Source of the DNA: JBBDIM01 sp040880405
Lineage (GTDB): Bacteria > Planctomycetota > Planctomycetia > Pirellulales > Pirellulaceae
DNA: 30,677 nucleotides
Assembly (NCBI GenBank): GCA_040880405.1
Contig: JBBDIM010000091.1
Location: 1-30,677, forward strand
Direction: 5' to 3'
The notes under the pieces were generated by a model that was given only the letters and a program-made list of their open reading frames with translations, made no database searches and was not told the origin of the DNA. Positions 23,372 through 30,677 of the stretch are shown here, in pieces. A program made the position numbers and the translations under genes. Positions within the stretch are counted from its first letter, which is position 1, and each line of letters begins with the position of its first letter.

Positions 23372-23626
23372 ATGAGCAATTTCAATTTTTTCGACTGGAT
23401 GCGTAGCGGAGTCCGCGACGCCGTACTGCTCGGGGTTTCGGACGCTGTGGAAGAGATCGGCATGCCGGCCGAATCGGAGCACGGAAAGAACGACGCTCTG
23501 GCCTTCCTCCGCGATACCAAGACCAAGCAAATTGGCGGCGGCAGCACGGGCACCAAGTCGACCGCCGGTCGCAAACGCCTAGGCCGCTCGCTGAAAGAGA
23601 TCGAAGCCGAGACCGGCAAGAAGTAA
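23372..23626 (+). CDS. Small conserved-looking protein, unknown function
   Basis: An 84-residue protein. An amphipathic, aromatic N-terminus (FNFFDWMRSGVRDAVLLGVSDAVEEIG) could form a membrane-lying helix. The C-terminal half is polar and basic (KSTAGRKRLGRSLKEIE), with a Gly-rich link (GGGSTGTK) between. No catalytic or metal-binding signature is visible and I do not recognise the family. The ATG at 23372 is well supported by AAGAGG eight bases upstream. It is a single gene, converging on the acidic membrane protein gene across a hairpin at 23648-23674. Confidence 0.8.
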   Translation: MSNFNFFDWMRSGVRDAVLLGVSDAVEEIGMPAESEHGKNDALAFLRDTKTKQIGGGSTGTKSTAGRKRLGRSLKEIEAETGKK

Positions 23627-23647
23627 GGTTTGCCTACGGGACCGCCG

Positions 23648-23674
23648 CGAGCCGTCCTCAAGCGAGGCGGCTCG
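23648..23674. terminator. Hairpin between converging genes, likely bidirectional terminator
   Basis: CGAGCCG (23648-23654), a bulged T, CCTC, loop AAGC, GAGG, then CGGCTCG (23668-23674) give 11 base pairs. It sits exactly between the stops of the small gene (23626) and the acidic protein gene (23675). There is no T tract, so it may be a structural 3' end rather than an intrinsic terminator. Confidence 0.55.
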
Positions 23675-24241
23675 TTACGCGTTGCCCGCCTTGCTCAGCA
23701 AGGCGTCGATGTCTCCGCCGGTTAACACTTCACTATCGGTGTCGCTGCCATCTTCGTCGTCTTCGTCGGCCTCCGCTTCACTCGCGGCAGCCGACTCCGT
23801 TTGATCGAGAAGCTGGTTGAAGCTCATGGACTCGATCTCGTCTTCATTGGCCGGTTCCGCGGCCGGCTCCGGAGTTTTGTCCGGGGTGACTTTTGTGACG
23901 AGGTCTGTCGCGAAGTCCGTGGCGAAGGACTCCTCCTCTTCCTCCTCAGCTTTAGCCGCCGGTTCCGCGATTGGGCGCGGCTTGGGTGGTGGTGTCTTCT
24001 TGGCCAGATCCTCGGTCGAGATCTCCATCAAGGAGACGACCACAGGCTCCTCTTCCTCAGGCTGTTGCGGCGTTTGGGATGGCGGGTCGGCATCGGCTAG
24101 TGGCGCGATCTCGATCAGTCCTGTTTCCTGCTTGCCTGGCAGGAGCAAGGCATACCAGGAGCGGGGCCCTTGCCCCAGCCAAATTGCCAAAGCAAAGCCA
24201 ACGCAGAGGTTCGTGATGGCGATCAGAACGAAGACTAACAC
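23675..24241 (-). CDS. Membrane-anchored acidic protein ending in a FliM-like DIDALL motif
   Basis: A 188-residue protein with one N-terminal membrane segment (about 2-22, LVFVLIAITNLCVGFALAIWL). A long acidic, Pro- and Glu-rich disordered region follows (about 45-170, with EEEEE runs and KTPPPKPRP). The C-terminus reads SMSFNQLLDQ and then LTGGDIDALLSKAG. The last part resembles the EIDALL motif at the start of flagellar FliM and FliN, which in FliM binds phosphorylated CheY. The chain would hold this motif on a flexible tether from the membrane. I do not know the family, and no flagellar gene is nearby. GTG 24241 is supported by GGAAG seven bases upstream; no ATG lies near it. The esterase gene is upstream on the same strand, 199 bases away. 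Confidence 0.8.
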   Translation of the reverse strand: MLVFVLIAITNLCVGFALAIWLGQGPRSWYALLLPGKQETGLIEIAPLADADPPSQTPQQPEEEEPVVVSLMEISTEDLAKKTPPPKPRPIAEPAAKAEEEEEESFATDFATDLVTKVTPDKTPEPAAEPANEDEIESMSFNQLLDQTESAAASEAEADEDDEDGSDTDSEVLTGGDIDALLSKAGNA

Positions 24242-24440
24242 GGTACCAACTTCCGAAAGAGGTTTTGAGCGGTCGATGCGCCTACCACTCGTTGTGAAAA
24301 ACCTACCTCAGAGGTGGGCCGGTATCGGCTGATCCCACGTGTTTTGGCGGCCGGTGCGGCAACCCGAAACTCGCGGATTGTTACGACCGGCCCAATCCTG
24401 ACAACCACAACGCCGCTAGGGGATGTTTTGCGCCACTTCA

Positions 24441-25376
24441 TTACGGTTTGGGCTCTTCCGGAACCTGCTCGTTCTTCAGATGCTTGGCGAAAAATTTCCA
24501 GGTCGCCTCGTTCGCTTTTTGTTGCGCGGCAGCGGCAAAGCCGTGCCCTTGGCCTTTCAGGATCATCAGAGTGTGCGGGGCCCCGGCCTCTTTCAGCCGC
24601 TCGTCCAGGAGTTCGGCCTGCTGGACCGGGACCACTGGGTCTTGGTCTCCATGCAGGGTCAAGATCGGCGGTGCCCCCGCCCTCACGTAGGTGACCGGAC
24701 TGGCCGCTTTGTAGGTTTCCGGGGTCTCTTCCGGCGTGCCACCCATGAACAGCCGGAAGATCCAAGCGAGCGTGCTCCCTTGGTGCGCGGTGACCATCTC
24801 CGTGGGGCCAAAGATGTTGACCACCGCTTGCACGTCGCTCGATTGATCGAGGTGAGGACCACTTCCTTCCAGGTCGGCTTCTTTACCGGCCAACCCGACC
24901 AACAGCGCAAGGTGCCCACCGGCCGAGGCCCCGATGACACCGATCCGATCAGAGTCGACGTGGTATTTTTCCGCGTGGGCCTTCAGCCAGCGGACGGCCG
25001 CTTTGCAGTCGTGAATTTGCGTGGGGAAGATCGGCTTCGCCGTGGTGGTCTCCTTTTTCTCCATGTCGAACGTCATCAGCCGATAGGAGATGCTCACCGC
25101 CACATATCCCCGCCCCGCCGCCTCCTGGATCGGCCCCCGAAAAGCCTGCCGATTGCCACCGGTCCAGCCACCCCCATGGATGAAAACGAGCGCCGGAAAC
25201 GGGCCTTCTCCCTCTGGGTGAGCCATGTCGAGTTGGAGTGATTGGCCCTCGACTTCCTGATAAGTGATCCCTTCTTCCAGGCGAATTTCCTCTCCTTGAC
25301 CACGGCAGGCGAGCAGCCCCAAGGAAAGTAGTAGGAACACGGGGGTGATGATCCAGACGCTTGGGCGATTCATCAT
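24441..25376 (-). CDS. Exported alpha/beta-hydrolase (BD-FAE-like esterase)
   Basis: A 311-residue alpha/beta-hydrolase of the esterase/lipase group. The N-terminus is a signal segment (about 7-23, WIITPVFLLLSLGLL) ending in LLAC, so Cys24 could be a lipoprotein attachment site, although Leu at -2 is not ideal. The catalytic set is complete: oxyanion motif HGGGW (about 67-71), nucleophile Ser in GASAGG (about 149-154), Asp in HGDQDPVVP, and His in GHGFAAA. Such enzymes remove acetyl or feruloyl groups from polysaccharides or hydrolyse small esters; the substrate is not readable. ATG 25376 follows GGAG by five bases. It diverges from the DUF1553/DUF1501 genes, which may share its role in organic-matter breakdown, an inference from position only. 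Confidence 0.9.
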   Translation of the reverse strand: MMNRPSVWIITPVFLLLSLGLLACRGQGEEIRLEEGITYQEVEGQSLQLDMAHPEGEGPFPALVFIHGGGWTGGNRQAFRGPIQEAAGRGYVAVSISYRLMTFDMEKKETTTAKPIFPTQIHDCKAAVRWLKAHAEKYHVDSDRIGVIGASAGGHLALLVGLAGKEADLEGSGPHLDQSSDVQAVVNIFGPTEMVTAHQGSTLAWIFRLFMGGTPEETPETYKAASPVTYVRAGAPPILTLHGDQDPVVPVQQAELLDERLKEAGAPHTLMILKGQGHGFAAAAQQKANEATWKFFAKHLKNEQVPEEPKP

Positions 25377-25812
25377 AGGGACTCCGCGGGCAAAACACTG
25401 GCATGGGGAAACAGCAGGGATACCTTCCGATTATGGCAGACCTCGACCCGCGGATGCGAGCCTTTTCCCTTCGGTGACCAAGTAGTGCCACTGATAGGGG
25501 GTTCGTGCAGCCTGAGAGCAAAACTTTTCCTATCTGGGTGGCAGCCCGGACAAGTGATGATAAGGTCGCGGTTTGGGAGCGTTTCTTGGTTTTCGGGTCC
25601 CGGTGACACAAATCAATATCCCGTATGGGCGAAAAAAAGACTCCCCAAAGCCCCCCTGGCTCGTGTAAGATGGTAAGAGGAGAATGGCAATTCGGGCGAA
25701 GCTCGGATTCTTGTCTCGTCCCGTTCAACCTCCCCACGCTTCATTGCTGGCTGTCCGGCATGTGGTTTTGTCCCACCTTTGTGGCGTCTCACAAAAAAGA
25801 ACTTTATCAGAA
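25377..25812. other. Divergent region between the esterase and DUF1553 genes
   Basis: These 436 bases have no separate gene. The DUF1553 reading frame is open upstream to an ATG at 25684 preceded by AGAGGAG, but the spacing to that ATG is only one or two bases and the resulting 83-residue pre-sequence is implausible for export. I see no repeat of families A to D and no clear promoter. Confidence 0.45.
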
Positions 25813-28800
25813 ATGCATCGTCGCATGACTCGAAGCGTCAAATTACAGTGCATCGGAAGTCGGTCATCCTGGGGCGCTTGCGTATCGGGCAGCCTGTTGA
25901 TCTTGTTCGCCATGGCCACGACCGCTTTGGCCCAGGAGGAGATCGATTTCCAGCGGCATATCCGGCCGATCCTCGCCGACCGCTGTTTCGCCTGTCACGG
26001 TCCGGATCAGGAACACCGCAGTGGCGGGTTCCGGCTCGATCAGCGCGAGAGCGCCTTAGGCGAGGCCGATTCGGGTGAGCATCCGATTGTCGAGGGAAAC
26101 CCCGACACGAGCGAACTACTTCGCCGGATCGTCACCACGGATACCTCGGAGATCATGCCCCCGCCGGAAACCAATAAGGTGGTCACGCCGGAGGAAGCCG
26201 AACTGCTTCGCCGCTGGATCGCCGAGGGGGCCAAGTGGGAAGAGCATTGGTCGTTCGCCGCGCCGGTGAAGACCGATCCGCCGGAAATCGAGCAAGCCGC
26301 TTGGGCGCGCGACGATCTCGACCGATTCATTGCCGCTCGGCTGGAGGAGGCCAAGCTGGAGCCCTCGTCTGAGGCCCGCAAGGAAACGTTGATTCGCCGC
26401 GTGACGTTCGACCTGACCGGCCTGCCACCCACGCCCCAAGAGGTGCAGGAGTTTTTGGCGGACAACTCGGAGAATGCGTACGAGAAGCTCGTCGACCGAT
26501 TGCTCGAATCGCCCCATTACGGCGAGCACATGGCGCGGTTTTGGCTGGACGCGGCCCGGTATGGTGATACCCATGGGCTGCACCTGGATAACTACCGCGA
26601 GATGTGGCTCTATCGCGACTGGGTGGTGCGGGCCTTCAACAATAACATGCCGTACGATCAGTTCACGGTCGAGCAGTTAGCGGGCGATCTGCTACCCAAC
26701 CCCACCTGGGACCAAAAAGTGGCGACCGGGTTCAACCGTTGCCACGTGACGACCAGCGAAGGGGGCTCGATCGCCGAAGAGGTGTATGTCCGCAATGTGG
26801 TCGACCGCGTGGTGACCACCGGCACCGTCTTTATGGGACTGACCATGGACTGCACGCGGTGTCACGATCATAAGTACGATCCGCTCACCGCGGGCGATTT
26901 CTATTCGATGTTCGCCTTCTTCAATAACATCGACGGCAACCCGTTGGATGAAAACCGCCATGACCCCGCCCCGATCATTTACACGGAAGAGACGGAGATT
27001 GAGTTGGCGGAGTTGACCAAAAAGGTGAATGAGACCAACGCCCAGATCAACCAGCGGCTGGATGAAGTCGAGTACGAAGACCCCGGCGTCGACGCCGATA
27101 GCCAGTCGGATCAACCGCAGGAAGTGGTTTGGATTGAAGACGAACTGCCGGGCAAGGTCAACCTGGATGGTTCAGGCGAGTGGCAATGGGTCACGGAGCC
27201 GGAGCCGGTGTTCAGCGGCAAGCGGTCGCACAAGCGGACCTCCGAGGGTCAAAGCCAACACTTCTTCACCAAGTCGGATCAGGCCCTCACGCTGTACGAG
27301 GGGGATGTCCTGTTCACTTATGTCTATCTCGATCCGGAAAACCCGCCCCAGGAGATCATGCTGCAGTGGAACGATGGTTCGTGGGACCACCGGGGCTACT
27401 GGGGCGCCAATAAGATCGAGTTTGGCACCGATGGCACCCCGAGCCGTCACCACCTGGGAGACCTGCCAGAAGCGGGCAAGTGGCATCGCCTGGAGATCCC
27501 GATCGAGACGGTCAGCCTGAAAGCGGAGGCCAAGCTCAACGGTTGGGCCTTCACCCAGTTCGACGGAACCGTCTACTGGGACAAAGCGGGCGTGGTGACC
27601 CGGGAAGGAAAGCCGCGGCTCTATCACTCCTTGGAGAAGTGGCTGGCCGACGTCCAGGGGAACAAGTCTCCCACGGTCCCGGAAGATAAGGGGATCAATG
27701 AAATCCTCGCCAAGGAGACGGACAAACGTTCGGAAGACGAACAGAAAAAACTTCGCCGCTACTTCCTGGAACGGGTCCATATCGGCACGCGGGAAGAATT
27801 CGCCGCGCTGCATCAAGTTCGGGATGACGCGAACAAGCAGCAGGAGAAACTCAAGGACGAGACCCCCACGACCTTGGTCTTCCGCGAGACGAAGGAGCTG
27901 AAGGATTCGCACATTTTGATCCGCGGTGAATACGACCAGAAGGGTGAAAAGGTAGAACGAGCCGTCCCCGGCTTCCTGCCGCCGCTGCCAGAGGACGCCC
28001 CGGTTAACCGATTGGGCCTGGCCCTCTGGATGGTCAGTCCGGAACATCCGCTCACCGCGCGCGTCGCGGTCAACCGGCTGTGGTATCAGTTGTTTGGCGT
28101 GGGGCTGGTTAAAACCTTGGAGGACTTCGGTTCCCAGGGTGAAATGCCGAGCCACCCTGAATTGCTGGACAACCTGGCGATCGAGTTCCGCGAACAAGGC
28201 TGGGACACGAAAAAGATGCTCAAGCGGCTGGTGATGTCGGCCACCTATCGGCAAAGCTCCAAGCTGACGCCAGAACTCGTGAGCCGTGATCCGGAGAATC
28301 GGCTGCTGGCCCGGGGGCCGCGGTATCGGCTGGATGCCGAGATGCTTCGCGACCAGGCCTTGTCGCTCAGTGGATTGCTTTCGACCAAACTGGGAGGCCC
28401 CAGTGTGAAACCGCCGCAACCAGATGGACTGTGGTTTGCCGTGGGGTATTCCGGCAGCGACACGGTCCGCTTCAAGGCGGACGAGGGGAAGGACAAGGTC
28501 CACCGCCGCACGCTGTACACCTTTATCAAACGAACCGCGCCGCCACCGCAAATGGTGACCTTCGATGCCCCGTCGCGGGAGTCGTGCATTGTCCGCCGCG
28601 ATCGGACCAACACACCACTGCAAGCGCTCCTGCTCTTGAACGATCCGCAGTATGTCGAAGCGGCCAAGGCGATGGCCCGGAGGGTGATCGACGAAGGGGG
28701 CTCGACCGATGATAGCCGCCTAGAATACCTAATGCGATTGGCCTTGCCTGGTCAGTACAACGAGGCGATGGTTACGGAATTGGCCTCGCTACTCGAAGAC

Positions 28801-28959
28801 AATGTGGAGCATTACACCAACCAACCGGAGGCGATCAAGCCGCTGCTGACCATCGGTGCCGAGGTACCCCCTGAGGAGGCAATGACCGCCCAGTGGGCCG
28901 CGTGGACGATCGTCTGCAACACAATATTGAATCTGGACGTGGTCGTCACCAAGCAGTGA
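25813..28959 (+). CDS. Planctomycete-type cytochrome c / DUF1549 / DUF1553 exported protein
   Basis: A 1048-residue exported protein of a type abundant in Planctomycetes. The signal peptide is about 15-40 (CVSGSLLILFAMATTALAQ). A cytochrome c-like domain (PSCyt1, about 43-154) has the haem motif CFACH at 58-62. The DUF1549 domain (PSCyt2, about 166-380) includes FDLTGLPPTP and a second CxxCH, CTRCH at 347-351, in the family motif CHDHKYDPL. Then comes an inserted beta-rich domain (about 437-596, with DGSGEWQWV and GKWHRLEIP) that looks carbohydrate-binding-like. DUF1553 follows (about 726-990, with RVAVNRLWYQLFG, RGPRYRLDAEMLRDQAL and RTNTPLQALLLLNDP). ATG 25813 or 25825 suits the signal peptide; upstream ATG 25684 gives too long a leader. 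The role is unknown; redox work on polymers is inferred. The DUF1501 gene follows 122 bases on. Confidence 0.92.
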   Translation: MHRRMTRSVKLQCIGSRSSWGACVSGSLLILFAMATTALAQEEIDFQRHIRPILADRCFACHGPDQEHRSGGFRLDQRESALGEADSGEHPIVEGNPDTSELLRRIVTTDTSEIMPPPETNKVVTPEEAELLRRWIAEGAKWEEHWSFAAPVKTDPPEIEQAAWARDDLDRFIAARLEEAKLEPSSEARKETLIRRVTFDLTGLPPTPQEVQEFLADNSENAYEKLVDRLLESPHYGEHMARFWLDAARYGDTHGLHLDNYREMWLYRDWVVRAFNNNMPYDQFTVEQLAGDLLPNPTWDQKVATGFNRCHVTTSEGGSIAEEVYVRNVVDRVVTTGTVFMGLTMDCTRCHDHKYDPLTAGDFYSMFAFFNNIDGNPLDENRHDPAPIIYTEETEIELAELTKKVNETNAQINQRLDEVEYEDPGVDADSQSDQPQEVVWIEDELPGKVNLDGSGEWQWVTEPEPVFSGKRSHKRTSEGQSQHFFTKSDQALTLYEGDVLFTYVYLDPENPPQEIMLQWNDGSWDHRGYWGANKIEFGTDGTPSRHHLGDLPEAGKWHRLEIPIETVSLKAEAKLNGWAFTQFDGTVYWDKAGVVTREGKPRLYHSLEKWLADVQGNKSPTVPEDKGINEILAKETDKRSEDEQKKLRRYFLERVHIGTREEFAALHQVRDDANKQQEKLKDETPTTLVFRETKELKDSHILIRGEYDQKGEKVERAVPGFLPPLPEDAPVNRLGLALWMVSPEHPLTARVAVNRLWYQLFGVGLVKTLEDFGSQGEMPSHPELLDNLAIEFREQGWDTKKMLKRLVMSATYRQSSKLTPELVSRDPENRLLARGPRYRLDAEMLRDQALSLSGLLSTKLGGPSVKPPQPDGLWFAVGYSGSDTVRFKADEGKDKVHRRTLYTFIKRTAPPPQMVTFDAPSRESCIVRRDRTNTPLQALLLLNDPQYVEAAKAMARRVIDEGGSTDDSRLEYLMRLALPGQYNEAMVTELASLLEDNVEHYTNQPEAIKPLLTIGAEVPPEEAMTAQWAAWTIVCNTILNLDVVVTKQ

Positions 28960-29081
28960 GCGACGGAGAGTTGCTTGGTATGAGAAGTGCGAACGCGCGT
29001 CACCCGAGGGGCTAACCCAACTCGCCCGTCACCGGAGGGCTCGCGCCCTGCCGCTTTTAATTTACGTGGAGAATAACAAGC

Positions 29082-30548
29082 ATGGATCCCCGACAAGAAC
29101 ATATTACGGCGATGACTCGGCGGCATTTCTTCGCGCAAGGGGCGATGGGGCTGGGGACCGCCGCGCTCGCTTCGCTAATGGGTGAAGAGACCGCGCTGGC
29201 CGGGTCGGTCCCCTCGTCCGGCATCGGCGGGTTGCCTTCGTTGCCACACTTCGCCCCCAAGGCGAAACGCGCGATCTACCTGTTCATGGCAGGGGCACCC
29301 TGCCAGCAAGATTTGTTCGACTACAAGCCGAAGATGGACGAGCTGTACGATACCGACTTGCCGGAATCGGTGCGGCAGGGGCAACGGCTGACCACGATGA
29401 CCTCTGGCCAAAAGCGTTTCCCGATCGCCCCCTCGATGTACAAGTTCGACCAGTACGGCAAGAACGGCACCTGGATTAGTGAACTGCTGCCCTACACGGC
29501 CAAGATGGTCGACGACATTTGCTTGATCAAATCGGTCCATACCGAGGCAATCAATCACGACCCGGCCATCACCTATATCTGCACCGGCAACCAGTTGCCT
29601 GGCCGGCCCAGCTTGGGTTCGTGGCTCAGCTATGGGCTTGGTTCCTTGAACAACAACCTCCCTTCGTTCGTGGTAATGACCCCAAGTTGGTCGAGCGGCA
29701 AGACTGCCCAGGCCCTCTATAACCGCCTGTGGGGTGCCGGAAATCTTCCTTCCAAGCATTCGGCCGTCACTTGGCGGTCCGAGGGGGATCCGATCTTGTA
29801 TCTCTCCAACCCGGACGGGATCGGCGACAACGTCCGCCGCCGGATGTTGGATTCCCTCTCGACTTTGAACAATCAAACCTTCCAGCAGTCGGGCGACCCC
29901 GAAACCCAGTCTCGGATTGCCCAATACGAGATGGCCTTCCGGATGCAGCAGAGCGTGCCGGAACTGACCGACCTTTCCCAAGAAACCCAGCACACCCTCG
30001 ATATGTACGGGCCCGAGGCGACCAAGGCGGGGACCTTTGCCAATAGCTGCCTGATGGCCCGGCGAATGTTGGAACGGGATGTCCGCTTCGTGCAGATATT
30101 CCATCGCGACTGGGACCAGCATGGCAACATCAAAGGGCATCTGCCGGCCCAGTGCAAAGATGTCGACCAACCAGGCTGGGCCTTGGTGCAAGACCTCAAA
30201 CGGCGCGGCATGCTGGAAGATACGCTGGTGATTTGGGGTGGCGAGTTCGGCCGGACCGTCTACTGCCAAGGTGGACTCAGCCGCGAGAACTACGGCCGAG
30301 ATCACCATCCCCGTTGCTTCACCGTCTGGATGGCGGGTGGCGGCATCAAGCCGGGCTTCGAGTACGGAGCGACCGACGATTTCAGCTACAACATCACGGA
30401 AAACCCGGTCCACATCCACGACATGAACGCGACGATCCTCCACTGCCTAGGCATCGATCACAGCCGCTTCTCAATCAAAAGCCAAGGCCTCGATATCCGC
30501 TTAACCGGCGTCGAGAAACAGACCCCAGTGTACGACGTTTTGCTCTAG
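29082..30548 (+). CDS. DUF1501 protein with Tat signal (sulfatase-fold relative)
   Basis: A 488-residue protein of the DUF1501 family, which shares the alkaline phosphatase/sulfatase fold. A twin-arginine signal is seen as TRRHFFAQGAMGLGTAALASL (positions 12-32), so it is folded before export. Family marks are YLFMAGAPCQQDLFDYKP (about 66-83), IKSVHTEAINHDPA (about 149-162), TGNQLPGRPSLGSW, FHRDWDQHGN, VIWGGEFGRT (about 384-393) and NYGRDHHPRCFTVWMAGGGIKPG. The Asp/His pairs in these motifs are the likely metal ligands. The length is normal. ATG 29082 has GGAG ten bases upstream; ATG 29112 would start just before the RR. It is almost always found after DUF1549/DUF1553 genes, as here, implying a shared periplasmic function that remains undefined. 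Confidence 0.93.
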   Translation: MDPRQEHITAMTRRHFFAQGAMGLGTAALASLMGEETALAGSVPSSGIGGLPSLPHFAPKAKRAIYLFMAGAPCQQDLFDYKPKMDELYDTDLPESVRQGQRLTTMTSGQKRFPIAPSMYKFDQYGKNGTWISELLPYTAKMVDDICLIKSVHTEAINHDPAITYICTGNQLPGRPSLGSWLSYGLGSLNNNLPSFVVMTPSWSSGKTAQALYNRLWGAGNLPSKHSAVTWRSEGDPILYLSNPDGIGDNVRRRMLDSLSTLNNQTFQQSGDPETQSRIAQYEMAFRMQQSVPELTDLSQETQHTLDMYGPEATKAGTFANSCLMARRMLERDVRFVQIFHRDWDQHGNIKGHLPAQCKDVDQPGWALVQDLKRRGMLEDTLVIWGGEFGRTVYCQGGLSRENYGRDHHPRCFTVWMAGGGIKPGFEYGATDDFSYNITENPVHIHDMNATILHCLGIDHSRFSIKSQGLDIRLTGVEKQTPVYDVLL

Positions 30549-30561
30549 AAAATCCCCGTAG

Positions 30562-30581
30562 CCACGGTCGCAAGACCGTGG
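30562..30581. terminator. GNRA-loop hairpin after the DUF1501 gene
   Basis: CCACGGTC (30562-30569), loop GCAA, GACCGTGG (30574-30581) form a perfect 8-base stem closed by a GNRA tetraloop, 14 bases after the TAG. There is no T tract, so it may be a stable mRNA end or a dispersed element rather than an intrinsic terminator. Confidence 0.5.
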
Positions 30582-30634
30582 GGGAGCGGCGGGTTGGGGT
30601 TGCCCCGCGGGGCGAAGCGGGTTCGATCGGGATA

Positions 30635-30659
30635 GGGAGGAGCCTTGCGGCTCCTTCCC
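30635..30659. terminator. Second hairpin near the window end
   Basis: AGGAGCC (30638-30644), loop TTGC, GGCTCCT (30649-30655), extended by GGG/CCC on both sides with one unpaired base. A pyrimidine-rich tail (TCCCTCCC) follows. Its relation to the DUF1501 transcript or to a gene beyond the window is not clear. Confidence 0.4.
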
Positions 30660-30677
30660 TCCCACACCACCGGGCAT

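Noticed and set aside
27172..28623. 483-codon open frame antisense to the DUF1549/DUF1553 gene
   Set aside because: The plus-strand protein has clear domains throughout; the reverse frame has no recognisable motif and arises from codon bias.

Overview
The window looks like a piece of a planctomycete chromosome, probably Pirellulaceae-like. The best evidence is a tandem pair at the right end: a cytochrome c-like/DUF1549/DUF1553 protein (25813-28959) followed by a Tat-exported DUF1501 protein (29082-30548), a pairing typical of Planctomycetes and their relatives. Supporting evidence is GC-rich sequence, futalosine-pathway menaquinone synthesis (MqnD), LL-diaminopimelate aminotransferase (DapL), and several secreted proteins that resemble nothing outside this phylum that I recognise. 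There are no tRNA or rRNA genes, no CRISPR array, no transposase and no prophage genes.

Layout. 1-722 is a gene-free stretch with a double-hairpin repeat. An S49 signal peptide peptidase (723-1805, +) converges on a glycerate 2-kinase and a small membrane protein (2026-4084, -). A large secreted double-jelly-roll protein (4441-7209, -) diverges from a 97-residue conserved protein (7530-7823, +). Then come an exported glutathione peroxidase, a MarR regulator, a carboxylate-amine ligase with an M20D amidohydrolase (9319-11856, -), MqnD (12286-13143, -), an exported alkaline phosphatase (13593-15263, +) and a small Cys/His amidase-like gene of atypical composition (15463-15966). A 700-base repeat graveyard precedes dapL (16660-17892, +). 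After it lie a phosphohexomutase (-), a DegT-family aminotransferase (+), an exported FAD oxidoreductase (-), a small basic-tailed protein (+), a membrane-anchored acidic protein (-), an exported esterase (-) and the DUF1553/DUF1501 pair (+).

How the genes relate. Most are independent housekeeping or exported-enzyme genes. DapL and the phosphohexomutase both fit cell-envelope precursor supply. The esterase, FAD oxidoreductase, alkaline phosphatase and DUF1553/DUF1501 pair fit periplasmic breakdown of complex organic matter. Likely operons are the glycerate kinase with its upstream membrane gene, the M20D/carboxylate-amine ligase pair, and DUF1553/DUF1501.

The most unusual content is between the genes. 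At least four unrelated families of dispersed inverted repeats fill the intergenic space. The best defined (family A) is a 74-base hairpin present in seven clear copies, all exactly 74 bases long, with a conserved A.C/G.T mismatch at the same stem position. Two pairs form inverted composites (336-574 and 4192-4440) whose spacer ends are also conserved, and a third composite (17949-18162) is degenerate but carries compensatory stem changes. This resembles REP/BIME elements mobilised by REP-associated tyrosine transposases, although no such gene lies in the window.
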